Source of the DNA: Argopecten irradians | Lineage: Eukaryota > Mollusca > Bivalvia > Pectinida > Pectinidae | NCBI RefSeq assembly: GCF_041381155.1 | Contig: NC_091143.1 | Span: 39,323,996 to 39,387,995 of the forward strand | DNA: 64,000 nt | Direction: 5' to 3' | Shown here: piece by piece, positions 1-12,345 of the stretch | How the letters are laid out: every line of letters begins with the position of its first letter | Position numbering within the stretch: the stretch's first letter is position 1 | The notes under the pieces: model-generated | The model's input: the letters and a program-made list of their open reading frames with translations, nothing else | What the model was told of the DNA's origin: nothing | Databases searched by the model: none | Made by a program: the position numbers and the translations under genes

Positions 1-1530
1 GACTGCTTTAAAATGATTTATAGTTTTATACGGAACTCTTCAAAAGTGTGAACAAGATACATATTTCCACGGAGCAAATGAAAAGTTTCAAGAAAATTTG
101 TATACATTTAATTATTTTGCGAATGACTTAATTTCATTGAAATCGATATCCTTGATCAGATGCTGTCAGCCGTGAATGTTTCAAACCTTGTCCATTTCAC
201 GTTACGTTATAGCACCATATTAGCAGTTTTTGTCCTCTGCCATATCAAGTGTTCCTGTCATGTGTGACACAGTCCCTCTCATGAACTAAAAATAATGATA
301 TGAGATGAGATGAATAATTGATTAATTGATTGATTATTAGGGTTTTTATATTAACTGTGTTCTTTTTATCATACAATGAATTTTAAGATGCTCCATCGCT
401 GACGAATGACATTTTTAGTCTATCAAAAACATAAGCAGATGAATAAGTATTTTTATTCAGTTATAAAAGTTACTTACTTTACCAATTCCACCATTGAAAA
501 TCGAGCTTCTCATCTTAATTCAAGATGAAAATATGAAAAATAATTAATTGCATCCCGAATAAAATCCACTGCAGTAAGCCCTATATGGAATTAAGCACTT
601 CACCGAAAGCAAAATAAATTATTTCATATGCATTTTCGTATTAATCAGACACATATAAACACGATTAAACACCAGTTATTGTTCAAATGATGGGTATCTT
701 TTATGCACTGTCAGCGGTGGAGCATCTTTAAACAAATCATGCAAAACCGTAATATGCATCATTCAAGTCAAATTGATATTTTCATATACGTTCAATACAA
801 TATCATTAAGGTTAGTATATTCCTGGTACAAAACCACAACATTTCCAAAACTGTCACGTGTGACGCTTCCCAGCCTTATCCTGGAAACGCTAAGCACAAT
901 AAACGGATTTATTGTTATCTAAACACTTACCAAGTATATTCCTTATCGGCAACTTCACTGACCACTGACCAATACATAAAGTAGTCTCTATACTTTGGTC
1001 GCCTGCTCTAGTTACTGTGAAGAAGGGAGTTTCTGTGCAGGTTTGACTTATTTTTGTCTAATACAATATAATTTCATATAACTAAAGTTTATGTCTTCTT
1101 CAAATTTTCTATTTACATGGCTTGTATAGATAATACAAATCAATCATAATTTGACCTTGATACTGAATTTTCCACAGAAGATTTTTTTTTGTAGCGGTTA
1201 AGATTTCATTTTTTTATTTATTATTATTTTTTTTAATTTTAAAGCATTTCACAACTGATGAGTTGAGAAGTAAAACCAACAAATTCAACTAAATCATTTA
1301 TTATATGATTCAAAATGTCGCATATGATTATTAATAAAAAGTGTCAAAATTATAAACATCAAATAACATCAGAACGTACTAAAGTTTCAGATTATTTATT
1401 ACTCTCTCATTTTGTTCACATTCGTGCTTTACGTCCTATCCAATACTCGTACAACGAATTGTGTTCTATCTGATTATGAAATGATCACTAAATCTTGTGT
1501 GCATTAAACTATTTTTACTTTTTTACCCAG
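1..1530. other. Upstream flank of SLC10 gene
   Basis: Apart from a TTAA-type MITE at 386-727, nothing in this AT-rich stretch is recognised. The promoter and any 5' non-coding exon of the transporter probably lie here or left of the window, but no core promoter motif can be supported. Confidence 0.4.
386..727. mobile_element. TTAA-type MITE (AGATGCTCC family), copy 1
   Basis: A 342-bp non-coding element with inverted ends: left AGATGCTCCATCGCTGACG, right CTGTCAGCGGTGGAGCATCT. TTAA follows the right end, and the left flank is a near-TTAA (TTTTA). Homologous copies at 14111, 15253 and 45261 share an internal motif about AAGTAAGTAAC(TTTT) and a TACTTCATTCC(AT) tract. The TTAA target suggests mobilisation by a piggyBac-like or related transposase; no coding capacity. 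Confidence 0.8.
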
Positions 1531-1559
1531 ACGTTTCTGTACACGTAGACATCTGTAAT

Positions 1560-4500
1560 ATGACGACGTCAAGCGTTGATGTTTTCGACCATGACGTCAT
1601 GACAACTATATTTCCGAACGCGTCAGCCAATTTGACAGCAGTTTCACCGCCGTCGTCGTCTGCTTTAAAGATAGCTTCAGATGTCGTCATCAAAACAACG
1701 CTCATCATTATCATGGCCGGTATGGGCAGTACAATTGAAATCAAACCTCTTCTGCAGCATCTCAGGAAACCGGTCGGTATCGCAATCGGAATGTTGTCAC
1801 AATTCATAGTACTTCCGGCGGTCACGTTTGGACTTGCGCATGCGTTACAATTGTCTACCTACCCAGCACTTGGAATGCTTGTAATGGCCTCCTGTCCAGG
1901 CGGCTCAACGTCGAATGTCTTCTCCTACTGGATGGACGGTGATGTCCCTTTAAGGTAGTATTATAAGATTCTTTCATTCTACCAGAGGGTCACAAAAATG
2001 TTGTAAAACCCGAAGCTTGGTAAGGGTTTTGCAACATTTTGAGGTCCCGAGAGTAGAATAAGCCTATCCTTCAAATCCACATATGAAAGAGTATTGTCTC
2101 TCATACCTCGATGTTTTATTACTATTTTCTACAATGATAATCTACCGTTTTTCAAAATACATAAAAAACGCAAGTCTATTATCCATTTATCCATATATGA
2201 AAATTGCGTGATATTTTCAACGCAAATCCCTTTGTTTGCATCTTTTAAAGTAAACACAGCATAGCTTCTGGAAAAATGTTAAAATTGTACCGAAAAAATA
2301 GTCCGTCGCGAGGCTGTGTTCCATGGGTATACATGCAATAAAGCCTCAGGTAACCATGCAATACAGCTTCAGACGACATGAGTGTATTGCCCGAGACCAG
2401 CCAGTATTATACCTGTAGATATGAGAGAATAAACTTAATGTCTTTATTAATATAGGATAGTGTTGGGCATATCACTTATGTACCGGTATGACTTACATAA
2501 ATGTAGAAGTAAAACCTAATTTCGCTAGGTATCGAACTCAGTGCGTCAGGCTTTTTTAGTCTAACGCTCTACCGATCAAGCTTAGAGAAGACTTATTAAT
2601 ATCTTAATCCCATTTTTCATGAGTATCAAGGAATTATTCCAAAAATTAACGTACATTGTCCCTCTCTTTTGACGATGTAATATGAATTACGGTTTTTGGT
2701 TCTAATGACCAGTGTAGCGATGACAGCGGCGTCGACAGTGATAGCGATGGGGATGATGCCACTTAACCTGTTTATCTACAGCCGAAGTTGGACTGACCAG
2801 TCACTGGTCATTCCGTACGTCAATATCGCCATCTCGTTCGTGATGACCATCACTCCGGCCACCGTTGGTATCCTAATCCGCTGGAAGTGGCCGAAGCTTG
2901 CTGACGTTATAGTCAAGGTATGCTGTCATAAACTAGTTTTGTCCGCTGTATATGAAATCATTTATAATCCTGATGAGCTAACCTCTCATTTACGTAGCGT
3001 CCGACAGCGATCACTTCTTAAAAAGTCCGTTCGTCGATCAGAACAATTAAATTGCAGCTAAGATTCTTTGCGGATTCATACTAAAGTTCACATTTTTTGT
3101 CCATATTTCTAACTAAAAACACGTTTTGATAATTTTTGGGACTATGTTTAAAATAAGACACAAATAGAAATACTAACTTGATTTTAATCAAGTATGATAT
3201 TTTTCTATGTTTAAAAGTAGACGTACACAAAACACATGCTGATGTGGAGTTTTAATCCTTTATTTAAAGGTGTCATTTTTCTTCGATACATAATTCTAAT
3301 GTCTCTTTGCATTACCCTTCAGGCTTTGTTTTTATTGAGGTATAAGTGAAAATACACAATAATTCAGAAAACTGCATTTTGTTGAGATCATGGTATTCCA
3401 AATTTGCATATTACAGAGTTATCTGCACTTTAGGTATTGATTGTGACGTCATGTGTTTGCGAGCGTAACGTCATACGTTTCGGAGAAAACGACGTGGATT
3501 GCGCTTACAAAATAATGACGTAACAATCGATACCTACCCGCAAGGGAGCTAACTCTGTAATATGCAAAGACGGAATATGTTGACCTTGATTAGACGCGTC
3601 AAAAACAATTATTATCTTGTTGACATTCTTATACATCAACAAAATGAATAAACAACCCAACAATGAAGAAGATATATGAGTTTTATATCAAACATTTTTT
3701 ATCTTTATTTCCCGACATTTTATAATCTTAAGTCGATAATTCAAACATAAATAATGATAATTTTGAAATGATAAGTACATTGATTTCATCTAAAGGCATT
3801 CGCTATCTGAAATTACATTCGGTACTGTCCAGTAATTGACATGTAACTTAAGTCTTCTCTTCCTTGTTAAATGATGTATAGTTTGGGGCATGTGGGTTGA
3901 ATTTGAAGGCCATGAATTTCTCTAAAGCAGAACCGATATGAGTACCGTAAGATCTGGAATGTTCGGATAGCAATGCGGAACTTCAAAATTGCGTATGTAC
4001 GTTTTTATTTATGTCCATTTCGTAATAGTCTATAGAAAGTGTTTAATGATGAAAAATGTTAAATCATCTCTCAAAATTGCGTTTTTACGTTTTTAACGTT
4101 ATTATTTATGTCCATTTCATAACAGGCCATAGAAATTTTTCAAGAATGGAGAATGTTAAATCATCCCTCAAAAATGCATATTTACGTTTTTATTTATGTC
4201 CATTTTGTAACAGGCTATATAATTTTTCCAGAATCAACAATAATAGATCATCTCTTTCCCGAGTTTGACTTCTATGGACTGGTTTATAACACTGAACTAG
4301 AAACGTTTGAGCTGGATTAAGTCAGACGCTTTACTAATCTATTATAGATGGTAAAGTACAAGATAGGAAAACGAAAACGTAAAGTAATTTATAAGCCTGT
4401 TACAACTTAGTCGAGGTGGGATTTTTCTCGTCAATTACAAATGGGTTTTCTATGTAACGGCCAAGAATTTCCCGTAGCTATTGCCAAGTGTAACACTACG

Positions 4501-7500
4501 GTGCGAGCGTGCTCCTCTGGCACAGATACCACGTGAACCAGTCACACGTGTTATCGCGTAATTACTTTAATCTCACCTAGGCGTTATTTCATCATCTGCT
4601 TGGAGTTACTTCTTTTCATTTTTCCCATCGCTATGAATAATATTAATAATATACACAACTTTCCAAGGGTCGTTATTAGATTCAGGAAAACTTTCCTAAA
4701 GCATATTTACAGTACGCATAGAAAGAGCATTCATAAAATAAAATACAGCATTATAAAAAATGATAAAAGTAGCGATAAAATTACACAGTAATTGCTACTA
4801 AACCTTCTTAAATAAGTCAATGTCGTCACTGAAATTATAAATTAAAAGCTTCATTGCAAATATGTCATATATCATTGAAAAAGAGGAGTTGTTAAAGTGT
4901 TTCAATTGTTTAAGCAGTCCGTAATGCTAAGGTTGCGGAGCAATAGATTTATAAAGACGTCTTACACCACAATATTTTTTTTCCATTGGCATCCATTGGT
5001 AACTAATTAAAATATAATTCCGTTTGGCGAAAACATGGACATAAAACTAAAATTACGTTTTTCAAAAATATGCTGTTGATTGAATTACAAACCGAAGATG
5101 CATAAATCATAACGATTATTTTGAATTCTCTTCGATTTTAAATTGAAAAATATATTATCCAGTAAAGTCGTCTAACAAATAACAAAACGTCTTCAATTTC
5201 ATCAACAATATGATGAAACAAATAAGACACAGAGGATATCATTGGAATATTTAAGGATTAACTTGAATAGATTTTAATGTTATGGAGATATACCACAAAA
5301 ATCTTAGTGTACTCTAAATAAACCGCGAAGCTGTTAATGATGAGAGTACACTCAGACTTTTGTGTTATATCTCCATAACATTAAAATCTATTCAAATTAA
5401 TCCTTATAATTCAATTTACTAAATATAATCTCTTCAATATTCAAAATTCATTTTGGGATTCTTTTGTCTATGAAATCATTACGCCGCCATCTCAGCCAAT
5501 CAGAAGCAATGTTACAAACGGCGACGCCATTTTTTTTCCTTTATTGGCTGATAAAGTAAATTTTTAAGCCAATGAAAATCCTCGTAACAAGCAGAATTGA
5601 ATTATTGATGAATAACAGTTATATTTCATCAAGTGGAGTGGAAACTTTGCTAATTTTCTCTAATCTTTGTCTACACTAGGCCAACTGATAACAGTACAAG
5701 TATTTATATCTGCCGCGATTTTCCCGTTTACGAATGTAGTTCGACATATGAGGCACACATTTCGAGAAAAAATTGCATAATAAGACAATCTGATTCAACA
5801 CATCGATGCCCCAACAATTAAAAATGAAAACATAATAGAAATGATTAACGTAATGTTGAATTTTTGGTTTGATATTTCAGAAAAAAGGTATTCTCACCAA
5901 AACGATATTTTCACTGTAAATGCAGTGTTCTGATTAGTCAATATTGAATGAAAATATCAAAAGTAATATTTTCATTCATGTGAAAAATACCACATATATT
6001 GTCATCAAAAATCTTATATTTACTCTGGAAATTAAATAGATAAGGATAAAAAGATTGAAAAATCAACTCAGTATGATGTTTCAATAAAGAAGAATACCAC
6101 TTATGTAACCCGGGCACTATTTGACAAATAAAACACAACAGTTTATCAAATCCACAAAACTGACTACCTAAGTTAGATCAGACACCCCATAAATAGCAGT
6201 CAAGAAGTAGGTTAGGTACTTTCTGGTCATTCCAGTACATAATACTTAAAACAGATACGCTTAACACCCACACTCGACAGATAGATCATGTTCGTCAGCA
6301 AACCAAAATACACTTCATCACAAAATAAACTAGGTGCTAAATGCTGACGTTTTACATATTGCAGTAAATCATCGTAACTTTAAGGCAAATGTTCTTTTCG
6401 ATATAAAATTGCATCGTCAACAAAACGTAAGCAGCGAGTTACTTTAAAACCATTCACAAATTATACGGATCTGAACAATCGTCAGCGATTATTGTCTGGT
6501 TTGTCATAAATCTAAATGAATTTAAGAAATTGCATCAAAAATGATAATGACAAATTCTAATTCTACAAATAAAGGTTGCACAGCATATAACAGTTTGATA
6601 TTTCGAAATAAAGATGCTATTTTTGTAATTAATTGTTTTATAATTTATTTTTTAAATTAAGACTTAAATAAATCAATTTTGCATGTAACGAGCATTTTCA
6701 TTGGCTTTAAATATTCACTTTGTCGTCCCATAAAGGAAACAATGACACGTCAATTCTGATTGGCCGATATAACGGCGTAATAATTGAATAGTCAACAAAA
6801 TCATAAACGAATTATAGAATTTTGAAGTCATTAAGTTTAGCATATTTAAATAATGGTGAGAATGAATAAATTTCTGAGGTTATGCATGGAGAAACAAAAA
6901 AAAAAACAAATCTTAATGTGCTCTTTTTATAAACCGTTTTGCGGTGTATTTAGAGAGCACTCAGAGTTTTGTCATGTATCTCCATAACATTTTCAAAAAT
7001 ATTAAAAATATTTTAGTTAATCCTTAAATAAAGTCATTCTTCCGTTCTATCTACTGGAGAGGTCAACTGGACAAACGTACATAATCTCTGATCATTCAAC
7101 CAAACAAAACATTTATATAAATGTACTTGTTATAGGGATGTTTGATCATACATATCTACACGATTTTTTTCGTATTGACTGGCCATGAAATAGATGTTTT
7201 ACATTTTTGTCAGCGCTAGTTCTAAGGTTACCAGCAAAAACATGTAACAATTTCATGTTAACTATGAATATTTGAATAACATTTCCCTTATGTCATTTCA
7301 TGAATGTATTCTTTCTTTAGTTCGTCTATCCGTAAAGCTTTCAAAACTTTATTTCTTCATCGTGAACCAGTTTTGGGTGCTTTTGAACATATTTTTCGTA
7401 TCAGTCTCGGGTAATACAGTTCATCAGATGCAATATATGCACTCTGTTACATTCTAGAAGGCGCTGTTGAGCTTTACACATATCATAGAGGTAAAATATT

Positions 7501-8737
7501 AAATAACATATTCTTTAATTCTAAAATCCTCAAAAATAATGACTAAATTAAATTTGAATAAAAAATATATTACACTTTACATATCCAATTACGCTGTTTG
7601 CTTCAAAAACAGAAAATCAAAAATTTACTGGAAACACAAGATGCATTACTTTATTCTTTTATAATTATTCTATGTTTAATGCATTTTAATTTCTTCGTCC
7701 ATCTTGGAATTGACAATTATAACATAGCCCTAAAATGTTAATAGGAGACAAAATGACACATAACATTATCAACTTTCAACTTATGTATTTTTTTTTCTAA
7801 ATGAGGATTTTATCCAATTTGACAAGTACAATCTACATGTAAAGTAGAATTTTAATGCGGACATTATATAAAGTCCGTCTGAATATTATACAATGACTTC
7901 GTCCGTGCTCTTTAGCAGATATGCCATATTTGTACATAATTTCGACATAGACGAAAATACGCTGATCACGGCCATTAAAATGATTTTTACTTAGAATTTA
8001 GTAAATATTTTCACGTAGTTTTTGAGATCGTGTGGTAATTATTTATCTGCAATTTGTATCATTTCACAAAATATAAAATTGCTGTCAGACTAATTTCTTT
8101 ATGAGAATCAAGACTCTACATTTAAAAAGATCTCAAATAAAATACTAGAAGTCATCTTCATTTAAACTATACATATGAAAATATCTCAAATTAAACGGTC
8201 ATCTTCATTTAAACTTTACATTTAAAATGATCTCAAACGAAATAGCCATCTTCATTGACACTTTAAAATTATGAATGAATTTCGATGTTTTATGTACTTA
8301 TACAGTGTGGCAGTATTGCTGGGGCCATTGCCGTAGTTTTGACCTTGACCTTGATGAGTGTGATGTACCCGTTTATGTACCGGGCATCCTGGGAAATTTA
8401 CCTCGGAGCTCTTCTTCTGCCCATCGTCGGCTTTACGTTCGGATTCATTGTGGCCACGATATTCCGGATGGATAAATCTAGACGCATCACCGTCTCCTTG
8501 GAAACCGGAATACAAAACTTCCCTTTATGCATGACGTTGTTGACTTTGACCTTTGACCGAAGTATGTTTGCTCTGATTTCTCTATTTCCGCTAATGTATG
8601 GGGTCACGTGCATTCTGTGTAGTGTGCTATTTCTTTTTCTATACAAAATATTTGTTTACATCAAAGAGAAAATGGACAAACATGGATTTGATACAATTGC
8701 AACATCAGAAGGGAAGATCAACGGACAAAGAGTATGA
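1560..8737 (+). CDS. SLC10A: SLC10-family sodium/bile-acid-type symporter, 3 coding exons
   Basis: Predicted sodium-coupled transporter of bile acids, sulfated steroids or similar organic anions in the plasma membrane. Coding parts are 1560-1954, 2713-2917 and 8306-8737 (stop included). They join in phase (395+205+432 nt) to 343 aa, close to the 348-349 aa of human SLC10A1/A2. The first exon begins at 1531 after a tttttacccag acceptor, so a non-coding exon lies upstream. The ATG at 1560 is chosen because the N-terminus then has the family length and two N-glycosylation sequons (N20, N24). Family signatures are SCPGGSTSN (residues 111-119), the SYWMDGD stretch, GMMPLNLFIY in exon 2, and ETGIQN (266-271), which holds the conserved sodium-site Glu and Gln. 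Hydrophobic segments fit a 9-10 helix topology. A candidate AATAAA lies at 9435-9440. The paralogue (A1/A2/A6-like) and the substrate cannot be decided here. Confidence 0.93.
2250..2415 (-). repeat. Dispersed repeat, inverted relative to copy at 23.57 kb
   Basis: Read on the minus strand, this matches 23565-23730: 'caatacactcatgtcg', a tract with two copies of 'catgcaatac', then 'gcctcg(c/t)gacg' and a diverged 'cacaattttaa' region. It is a two-copy dispersed repeat of unknown class in SLC10 intron 1. Confidence 0.6.
2500..2590 (-). repeat. tRNA-derived SINE fragment
   Basis: The minus strand reads like a tRNA head: an A-box-like ttgatcggtagagcgttaga and a B-box-like gagttcgatacct at roughly normal spacing. 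The acceptor stem does not pair and the anticodon region is irregular, so this is a SINE head and not a working tRNA gene. It lies in SLC10 intron 1. Confidence 0.6.
3396..3575. mobile_element. 180-bp palindromic MITE with TA duplication, copy 1
   Basis: Almost the whole element is inverted repeat: left TTCCAAATTTGCATATTACA, right pairing with TGTAATATGCAAAGACGGAA. It is flanked by TA on both sides (3394-3395, 3576-3577), as for Tc1/mariner-type elements. The core holds several ACGTCA (CRE-like) motifs. Other copies: 13762, 25527, 27619. In SLC10 intron 2. Confidence 0.85.
5252..5408. repeat. Fold-back repeat, about 64-nt arms
   Basis: The left arm from 5252 (taaggattaacttgaataga) is almost perfectly complementary to the right arm ending near 5408, around a loop of about 30 nt. 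A diverged copy of the same palindrome lies at 6875-7033, and the pair may bound one composite element (see findings). Confidence 0.75.
5465..5590 (+). repeat. CCAAT-bearing repeat, left copy
   Basis: Contains 'agccaatcagaagcaatg' and 'gccaatgaaaatcctcgtaac'. An inverted relative with the same two blocks in reverse order lies at 6687-6800. Confidence 0.6.
6687..7033 (-). repeat. Inverted partner of the 5252-5590 repeat pair
   Basis: On the minus strand this reads a diverged fold-back (6875-7033, 'taaggattaacta' start) followed by the CCAAT-bearing block (6687-6800), the same order as 5252-5590 on the plus strand. Together they could be long inverted ends of a 1.8-kb non-autonomous element in SLC10 intron 2. 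Confidence 0.55.
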
Positions 8738-9905
8738 ACAATATACATCAAATTACCATGTCTTACATGAATAACCCTTGTCGTGAAATACATTATTATG
8801 GATAAAAATCACGGTTCTGTGATCCATGTGTTAAATGACATTTGCTGCAATTGTTTTATAAGATGCATATTTAAAATCATATAAACAGTATAGAAAAAAG
8901 CACTCAAAGAAAATCCTAACCTTGAAATAATTCAAAGATTACATCATATTCATTTCATATTTAAAGATTTCATCATCTTTATTTCATATTCAATGCAATA
9001 CATTACAAAATCACGTCGTATTTAACATTTCATCATTTCTATAGATTATATTATTTTAGAAGGTCGTGCCACTTTCAAATAATATTTTTAAAAAAACACT
9101 AAAATATCAAAGAAAATTGTATGGATTTCAAAGATTACATTGCATTGAAAAAATAGCACTGCATTCAAATATGAAACCACTTTGAAAAATGACATCGCAG
9201 AAGAGAATTACATCATATTCCAAGATTACATCATATTCAAATACACGTTACATTAAAATGTGATATCACATTACGGAGGACGTTATGCTCGCAAAGTATT
9301 GCTTCAAATTCAAATCTTTCAAAATTCAATTAAAATAAAACATTACATCATTTTAAAATTTGATTCACATTAAGAGATTTCATGGTATTCCACTATCCAT
9401 CCTTTCTGTTCAAAACATACATCACTTTACACAAAATAAAGAATAAAAAAATATGTCCAACTATATGTTAAATCATATACTATTCTTCTTCACAAGAGGT
9501 AAAATATCTCACAAATTTCAAAAATAGCAATATCCTCTAAAAGTGTATGTATCATGGTTTTATCAGCTTCCTATTAAGAAATCCAAGTCATTCAGCAAAA
9601 ATAAATACAAAATGCAGAATAATGTAATTATCATGTTATCATCCAAGTCTTTTTATTCAACCAAGTATAGATACGTATGATACAATTTGATCGTACATGC
9701 CTATCAGTATCTGCTATAAGGATTTTATCAATATCTCTCTTCATTATAGTTTCACGCAACTAAACATCTAAAATATTTAATTTTTTCTTGTATCAGTTGT
9801 ATTTGATATTGTTTTCTATTATTATTTAGACGTTCACATCTACAAAAGACACTAAAGGTGTCGCAACAAAAAATTTTATGTTATAGTTTAATATTCTTAT
9901 ATGGA
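8738..9905. other. 3' flank of SLC10 gene
   Basis: AT-rich sequence with many short 'attacatcat(a/t)ttca' echoes at 8930-9400, which look like a worn simple tandem repeat. The first clear AATAAA after the SLC10 stop is at 9435-9440. No gene is seen. Confidence 0.4.
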
Positions 9906-10095
9906 TCTTTCACATACAAGCAATGACAATGATGAAACTCGGTTCTGTAATGGCTAAAAGGTCTGCAATGGAAAGCTTGTACTCTCCTTCAGAACCTGTA
10001 TCTTTCACATACAAGCAATGACAATGGTGAAACTCGGTTCTGTAATGGCTAAAAGGTCTGCAATGGAAAGCTTGTACTCTCCTTCAGAACCTGTC
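9906..10095 (+). repeat. 95-bp tandem duplication
   Basis: Two nearly identical 95-bp copies (9906-10000 and 10001-10095) beginning tctttcacatacaagcaatg. They differ at very few bases, so the duplication is recent. No reading frame is evident. Confidence 0.9.
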
Positions 10096-11387
10096 CTGGT
10101 CGTTCTAGGTGGTCTACTAAAGATAATCTAGAACATTCTGACTTGTGCACGAGATAAACACCCACGTCATTCCGGTCAAGTATCACAATATAGACTTTCA
10201 TAAGCGCGTGCTATAGTATTGTAAACTCGCGCTATGATATATACGTAAACAAAACCGTAACTCCCTCCCTAACAAACTTACTGCGTCATAGAATTACTGT
10301 GGTAAGACTTATGTAACACCAAAATAAAAAAAAGAAAAACTGAAAACTCTACGGTTTAGGGATAAATGTAACAGGAAAAGATTACCTTTGGAGGTTTTAA
10401 TAATTATGAAATAATGAGAACAAAACAAAATTTGGACATTGATTATTCGTAAACATACGTGACCGCGGTATAGAGAGGGTTCACCGTCAGGTGCCAAGTA
10501 GGCCAAGGATGTGGCCATAAGGCTAGAATGTTTACAATTTGAGATAGGTGTGTTTCTTCGAGCTGTTTGATTGGACAAGCAAGCTGGCCAGTATCCAACT
10601 CGGAAATGTTGCCAAGGAATGCGTCATTTGGAAAATTTTGGCGAAAATGTGAGACTGTTAAATATCACGCCGTGCTATCAAGATAATGTCGATGACAGGG
10701 AAGATTGGTCAGAATTAAGGCCTGTGAATACCTGAAAGCTGCCGGCAGATGAATTGTACGCTTGCAAAACTCCTTTGAACAATTATAACGCCGCAATGGT
10801 TCAGGATCAATTGGGCAGACAGTCGGACTTGTGAATTTGCCAAATCCCGTAGTAACAGCCGTAAACAAGAAATGCTTCATTTTGCCATGTAAACAAAAAG
10901 GTCATAGAATACCTTACTGGCCTACTAACACACAGACCTACTCAGTGGTGCCCCCCTTTCTCACGCCAGCCTCTCGTTATTCAGAGAAGCACTATCGGGC
11001 GGAAACACTAAGGGCCATATTACTCGTCTCTGTTTCATGGCTGGCGTAGAATGTGTTTCCATGTTAATTCATGCCATGTTGTACTACGATTAGTTTACTC
11101 GGCCTTAGTGAATGGAGGTATTTTTTTTCTTTCGTGATAAAATCATTCTGCGTCCGATCTGGCAATCTGTCAGCTTGTCGGTATATCCGTTACTGGTAGT
11201 CTAGACATCAACGCTCAATGTTTGTAAACATACGATGGGTTATGCGTAGACATCTTAGGTGAAAGGGACACGGAGAATTAAAATAAAAACAAATCTGAAG
11301 GCATACCACCCCAAAGCCTACCCCATATAGACCAATGGTCACGTAGACATACTTCGCTATAAGTAGTTTTGACCATGTCGATTTATG
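10096..11387. other. Intergenic, no gene recognised
   Basis: This stretch is less AT-rich than its surroundings around 10.45-11.05 kb. It contains short overlapping frames on both strands (up to 89 codons) with no recognisable family and no splice-supported structure. I see nothing else that can be named. Confidence 0.3.
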
Positions 11388-12178
11388 CTTCGTTATAAGT
11401 AGTTTTATCAAACAGTCTAACGTAAGGTATCAGCAATGACTATTTAGACTAATGACTATTTAGACTAATGCTTCGCTATAAGTAGTTTTGTCAAACAGAC
11501 TAACGTAAGGTATGAGCAATGACTATTTAGACTAATGCTTCGCTATAAGTAGTTTTGTCAAACAGACTAACGTAAGGTATGAGCAATGACTATTTAGACT
11601 AATGCTTCGCTATAAGTTGTTTTGTCAAACAGACTAACGTAAGGTATGAGCAATGACTATTTAGACTAATGCTTCGCTATAAGTTAGTTTTGTCAAACAG
11701 ACTAACGTAAGGTATGAGCAATGACTATTTATACTAATGCTTCGCTATAAGTTGTTTTGTCAAACAGACTAACGTAAGGTATGAGCAATGACTATTTAGA
11801 CTAATGCTTCGCTATAAGTAGTTTTGTCAAACAGACTAACGTAAGGTATGAGCAATGACTATTTAGACTAATGCTTCGCTATAAGTAGTTTTGTCAAACA
11901 GACTAACGTAAGGTATGAGCAATGACTATTTACTAATGCTTCGCTATAAGTAGTTTTGTCAAACAGACTAACGTAAGGTATGAGCAATGACTATTTATAC
12001 TAATGCTTCGCTATAAGTAGTTTTGTCAAACAGACTAACGTAAGGTATGAGCAATGACTATTTAGACTAATGCTTCGCTATAAGTAGTTTGTTTGCAAAC
12101 ACTAACGTAAGTTCGACTATTTAGACTAATGCTTCGCTATAAGTAATTTTGTCAAACAATCTAACGTAATGTATGAGT
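11388..12178 (+). repeat. 67-bp minisatellite, about 12 copies
   Basis: The unit begins atgcttcgctataagtagtt and continues ttgtcaaacagactaacgta. Starts at 11468 and 11535 fix the 67-bp period. Inner copies are nearly identical; outer copies at both ends are diverged, as expected for expansion from the middle. Confidence 0.95.
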
Positions 12179-12189
12179 GAAATCATGCC

Positions 12190-12345
12190 TCTTTGTTTGG
12201 TTAATTAACTTCCTATTAAAGCCAGAGTCATGTAAAAACTGCCTCCCATGTATGCGGTGTGCAGTGTGTATTGAATTAAGTGCTTGGTGCGTGTTTTGGA
12301 GACTGCGTTATATTCATGTTATACTGACAAAGAAATTGTTGGGAC
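12190..12345 (-). mobile_element. SINE/LINE-tail-like dispersed repeat
   Basis: Begins 'ttaacttcctattaaagcca', a diverged form of the tail shared by the SINEs at 53.5, 58.3 and 58.7 kb, then 'cccatgtatgcggtgtgcag' and 'gcgtgttttggagactgcg'. Recognised by memory as a common bivalve repeat; the class is uncertain. Confidence 0.5.

Noticed and set aside
2500-2590. Functional tRNA gene
   Set aside because: A and B boxes are present but stems do not fold and the anticodon region is irregular; a SINE head explains it better.
10309-11049. Cluster of short frames on both strands
   Set aside because: Frames overlap antisense, are under 90 codons and show no recognisable motif or splice chain.
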